A DNA stretch of 64,000 bases from Nautilus pompilius. Its lineage: Eukaryota > Mollusca > Cephalopoda > Nautilida > Nautilidae. Every line of letters begins with the position of its first letter. Position 1 is the first letter of the stretch. Positions 60,831 through 64,000 of the stretch are shown here, one piece after another. The position numbers and the translations under genes were made by a program. The stretch is from positions 1-64,000 of the forward strand of contig JACATO010000062.1 in NCBI GenBank assembly GCA_018389105.1. Direction: 5' to 3'. The notes under the pieces were generated by a model that made no database searches, was not told where the DNA came from, and saw only the letters and a program-made list of their open reading frames with translations.

Positions 60831-61580
60831 AGAATTCCTTCTGTAGTTCTGATGCGCGAGAACGCAGGTCGAGGAAAGCTGCTAACTCAGTGAGGTAAGT
60901 CAAAGAGAAACATTGACGTAAAAACATATACTTTATTTAAAAACTGCACGACAACTTGTTGCAATAAAACAAAAAGACAAAAAATTAAAAGAAAGTTAAT
61001 TAAAAAAAAAACAAACAAACAAATAAAAGGTAAACCAGTTAAGTAAATATGCAAAACATCAATATATTATGTTGATCAATCCTCTCTGTCTTTAACAACA
61101 GACTATCGGTACAGCAGTAGGCCAGTATAAATTTAACACCATCAACAAGTACTTTATTTCATAGATATTTTTACACTATATATTTTTCATTATAGAAAAA
61201 AAAAATATCAAACAACAGGTTACAAGTAGAGTATCTTGCTTACTACACCAGCATCGTTGGTTTATGTCCACAAAGCTATACGCTCAAACAATGATTGGTC
61301 AGAAAATAACAACAACAACAATAATAATAAGTGCGTCAGGGTTAAACTTTCTTAATATTTGCATATTAGATGTCAAAAGTTGGACTTACCCATAAAAATC
61401 TGAAACATCGTATTATTAAAGCTACACCATGGTAGAAAATACGGTACTAGCTAGCCTATAGGGGTGTCTTCTATCTCAAGACCCTGAAATTAAGTAAAAG
61501 CCAAAATAAGCTGCATTCCTGAAATAGCTGTGGTTTGTAAACCGTAATTTAAGACAACTTATTAGTGATTACGTTCGAGA
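60831..61580. other. AT-rich, no gene seen
   Basis: A-rich stretches around 60,960-61,030 and short AAC/AAT runs near 61,308-61,330. No coding signal. Confidence 0.5.
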
Positions 61581-61990
61581 GAGAGATGTGACGTCAGTAC
61601 AGAGGATGACGTCATTACACAGAGAGATATGTGACGTCAGTACAGAGGATGACGTCATTACACACAGAGAGATATGTGACGTCAGTACAGAGAGAGATAT
61701 GACGTCAGTACAGAGATGTGACATCAGTACAGAGGATGACGTCATTACACAGAGAGATGTGGCGTCAGTACAGAGGATGATGTCATTACACACAGAGAGA
61801 TATGTGACGTCAGTACAGAGAGAGATGTGACATCAGTACAGAAGATGACGTCATTACACAGAGATGTGACGTCAGTACAGAGGATGACGTCATTACACAG
61901 AGAGATATGTGACGTCAGTACATATGATGTCATTACACAGAGAGAGGTGACGTCAGTACAGGGAGAGATATGAAGTCAGTACAGAGAGAC
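61581..61990. repeat. CRE-bearing minisatellite
   Basis: Irregular tandem units of about 43-45 bp alternate 'gtgacgtcagtacagagg' and 'atgacgtcattacaca' plus 'gagagatat'. Thirteen perfect TGACGTCA palindromes (first at 61,589, 61,607, 61,632, 61,650) and about six one-base variants are present. TGACGTCA is the full CREB/ATF binding site (established knowledge). Ser/Thr/Val-rich open frames here are artefacts. Confidence 0.95.
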
Positions 61991-62280
61991 ATTAAAACGC
62001 TCGAAACTTGGAAACATTTTAGATAATCTACGATGGAACCTTACTAATCCCTTTTTTTTTCTTGATTACAGAAGCATAATTCTCACTGCGATGTTCACCC
62101 CGCCAGCCATACCCTGTTATAAAGTAACTGGAAAGTATAGTTTTTATAAAATCCGAGTAGTATTTTTAGATTTGCCAAGAGTACTCCAGGGAAGAATGAA
62201 ATACTACACTTATCTTAGATAGGTCTACGTCGTTGTTAGCAACATCTACCGCCCGCAATCTATTCCACGTATCTACAGAG

Positions 62281-62318
62281 TTGCATTTTTTTTTTTTTAA
62301 AAAAAAAAAAAAAGCAAA
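62281..62318. repeat. T-run/A-run palindrome
   Basis: TTGCA, 13 T, 15 A, then GCAA: a near-perfect inverted repeat that can fold with almost no loop. Length could be affected by homopolymer miscounting. Confidence 0.8.
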
Positions 62319-63253
62319 CTTTTAAAACCGAGCCGGGCTGGTGACACTGCAGCCGCTCCAGAACCCTGACCTCTGGGCTGTGCTGGTCTTATCTGTCTTT
62401 TTCTTTTTAGAATTTGGCTTCGATAAGCCGGTTCCGCTCGAGACAGGGAAGCTGTTACATTGTAAAAGCTGACTCCTGCTAAGCAAATCGGTACAAGTAC
62501 CAACCCACCTCCCCCCCCGGACAGAGCGTGAAATATCGAGAGGGACTGAGACCCTTGCTACATCCGGGCCGTTTGTTCAGCCAGCCACAGTAAGACTCAA
62601 CGGTTCCCGATAATTGCCCCCCCCCCTCCACACACAGAACTCTCTCCTAACGCCCCCAGAAGTAACTAGGGGCGGATTTTTCTCCTATAGCTGCATTCTC
62701 GCCACAAGACGCTCCTAAAGGGAGATAACTGTAACTGAAATCTACATGGTGTCAGGAAAGCGACCTCAAAAAAAAAAGGGGAGGGGAATGGCAGAGATGT
62801 TTCTAGCTCTTTATTCGAAGTTAACAAAATCAGGGTGTGGATTTTTACGGGTGCGAAGAAGTACAAAACACAGGTAAACATTGGTAGAACGTACGTGGAC
62901 ACGCCCGATTGCTTCAGAGTTACGCTGTTATTAATAATAATACTAACCACAGATAATTTGCCATTCATCACAGATATAAGCAATTTGTAAAAAAAAAAAA
63001 GGATTTTTTTTTGTAAGTGACAGATTTAAGAAGCCGCTGGCATGAAAGAAAAAAAAAACAACAACAACAACAAACACTAAACACCGAAAAGTCAGGCCCG
63101 CACTTTTGTGTTTACTGTATCAATCACAGAACGTGCACGTGGAAGCGTCCATTATATGCTAAGACGGTCCTGTCTACATCCGGGACATCTGCAAGCTCAA
63201 CGTAGTAAGTCTATGAATAGCGGAAAACTGCTGTGCTCCAGACAGACACCGCA

Positions 63254-63261
63254 TAATAATA

Positions 63262-63315
<54 letters not shown>
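63254..63315. repeat. AAT microsatellite
   Basis: About 20 AAT triplets, starting with a slightly irregular AATAATAAAT. Confidence 0.95.
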
Positions 63316-64000
63316 TGAAACAATTTTTCTTTCATGTGCAATGGCGCCTAGTGACAAGTGGAATTTCCGAACAAAATGTAATGATATGTTTTCTGAAATC
63401 GGTGAATAGCTATGGTTGGGGATAACACACACAGAGACACACACGAAATTGTTAAATGTAGGGGGACCCCCGGATTATTGGTGAACAAAGGGCCGATGCC
63501 CTCTGCTTACGCCAGTCCGCGACCGGTCGTTATTGCCGGGGAAGAACGATAACTCCGTTTTTACTAAAGCGTTTGTCAGCAGAAGAGTTCACTGCGACTA
63601 CAGCTCAACGGAGTAGGGAGGAGACCGACCGGCCCCAGAAGGGAAGTTCTTCGTCGTCTCTTGAAAGGAAAGAAGAAAAAAAAAGGGGGGGGACTTTAGT
63701 TTGAGCATAAATAGCATCCAGTAAAATCCACTTCGTGAAAAGCCATTTTTTTTTTTTTTTTTTAAAGCGCAAAAATGATTAGATGGGAATTTCGAAGCTG
63801 CCGGTAGGTGGCAGATGGATTCCACGTGTTTAAAGGCCCCCTTTTAACAAGATGCCGAAAAATCGTTTTTAAAGCTGCGAGGATCGTTAAGACTCGTTCT
63901 GTAAGCATAAAACGGCCTTGGCTATGAAAGGGTAAAAAGATACTTAAGAATCTAACGGATTAAAATTACAACATGCAGTCGTTCCCCCCACCACCAACCC

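Larger units (their letters stand above)
61991..64000. other. Intergenic, no gene seen
   Basis: Mixed sequence with several homopolymer runs, a T/A palindrome (62,281-62,318), C runs at 62,507-62,518 and 62,618-62,628, and an AAT microsatellite (63,254-63,315). No supported coding region on either strand. Confidence 0.5.

Noticed and set aside
61569..61933. Repetitive Ser/Thr/Val frames on both strands
   Set aside because: They are translations of the TGACGTCA minisatellite.

Overview
The window looks like nuclear DNA of an invertebrate animal, possibly a mollusc (inference). It has spliced exons with GT/AG borders, long intergenic stretches, microsatellites, SINE-like sequences and decayed DNA transposons of the mariner, hAT and Tc1/mariner-like classes. 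No operons, bacterial genes, rRNA, confident tRNA genes or CRISPR arrays were seen. No species can be named from sequence alone.

Positions 1-24,823 are a large composite tandem repeat. Each macro-unit has two parts: a G-rich array of a 43-bp minisatellite, and an AT-rich segment of about 3.1 kb that is nearly the same in every copy. Four arrays (811-4,879; 7,965-12,418; 17,702-19,838; 22,961-23,290) alternate with AT-rich segments (tail of one at 1-810; 4,880-7,964; 12,419-17,701; 19,839-22,960; a stub from 23,291). The complete macro-unit is about 7.4-7.5 kb once transposons are removed. The arrays carry their own higher-order periods (about 1.38 kb in array 1, about 1.07 kb in array 2). The AT-rich segments translate into broken pieces that look like decayed coding DNA. 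Two transposons landed inside AT-rich segments: a 2,165-bp hAT element with a perfect 8-bp target duplication, and a 1,333-bp mariner flanked by TA. Empty versions of both target sites survive in sister copies.

Positions 24,824-34,500 hold the only convincing host gene. It lies on the minus strand and encodes a leucine-rich-repeat protein with a C-terminal pair of Cys motifs. Three exons are placed (29,052-29,149; 27,904-28,423; 26,608-26,952), joined by good splice sites in matching phase. The last exon contains two single-base frame breaks. A possible first coding exon (33,892-34,044) lies in a CpG-rich block, separated from the rest by a 1.07-kb purine tract and a 35-bp tandem repeat. The last intron contains a relic of a LINE reverse-transcriptase end.

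Positions 34,500-64,000 show no gene I can defend. They contain a CpG-richer zone (about 37-56 kb) with a cluster of 12 CACGTG sites, CT/ATC, GAA, GA and AAT low-complexity tracts, a small internally deleted Tc1/mariner-like element (52,519-53,092), SINE-like fragments, a dispersed repeat pair, and a minisatellite at 61.6 kb with 13 perfect TGACGTCA motifs. An inverted relative of that minisatellite sits at 37.8 kb. Two anonymous open frames (49,258-49,959 minus and 51,139-51,321 plus) are listed as weak candidates only.
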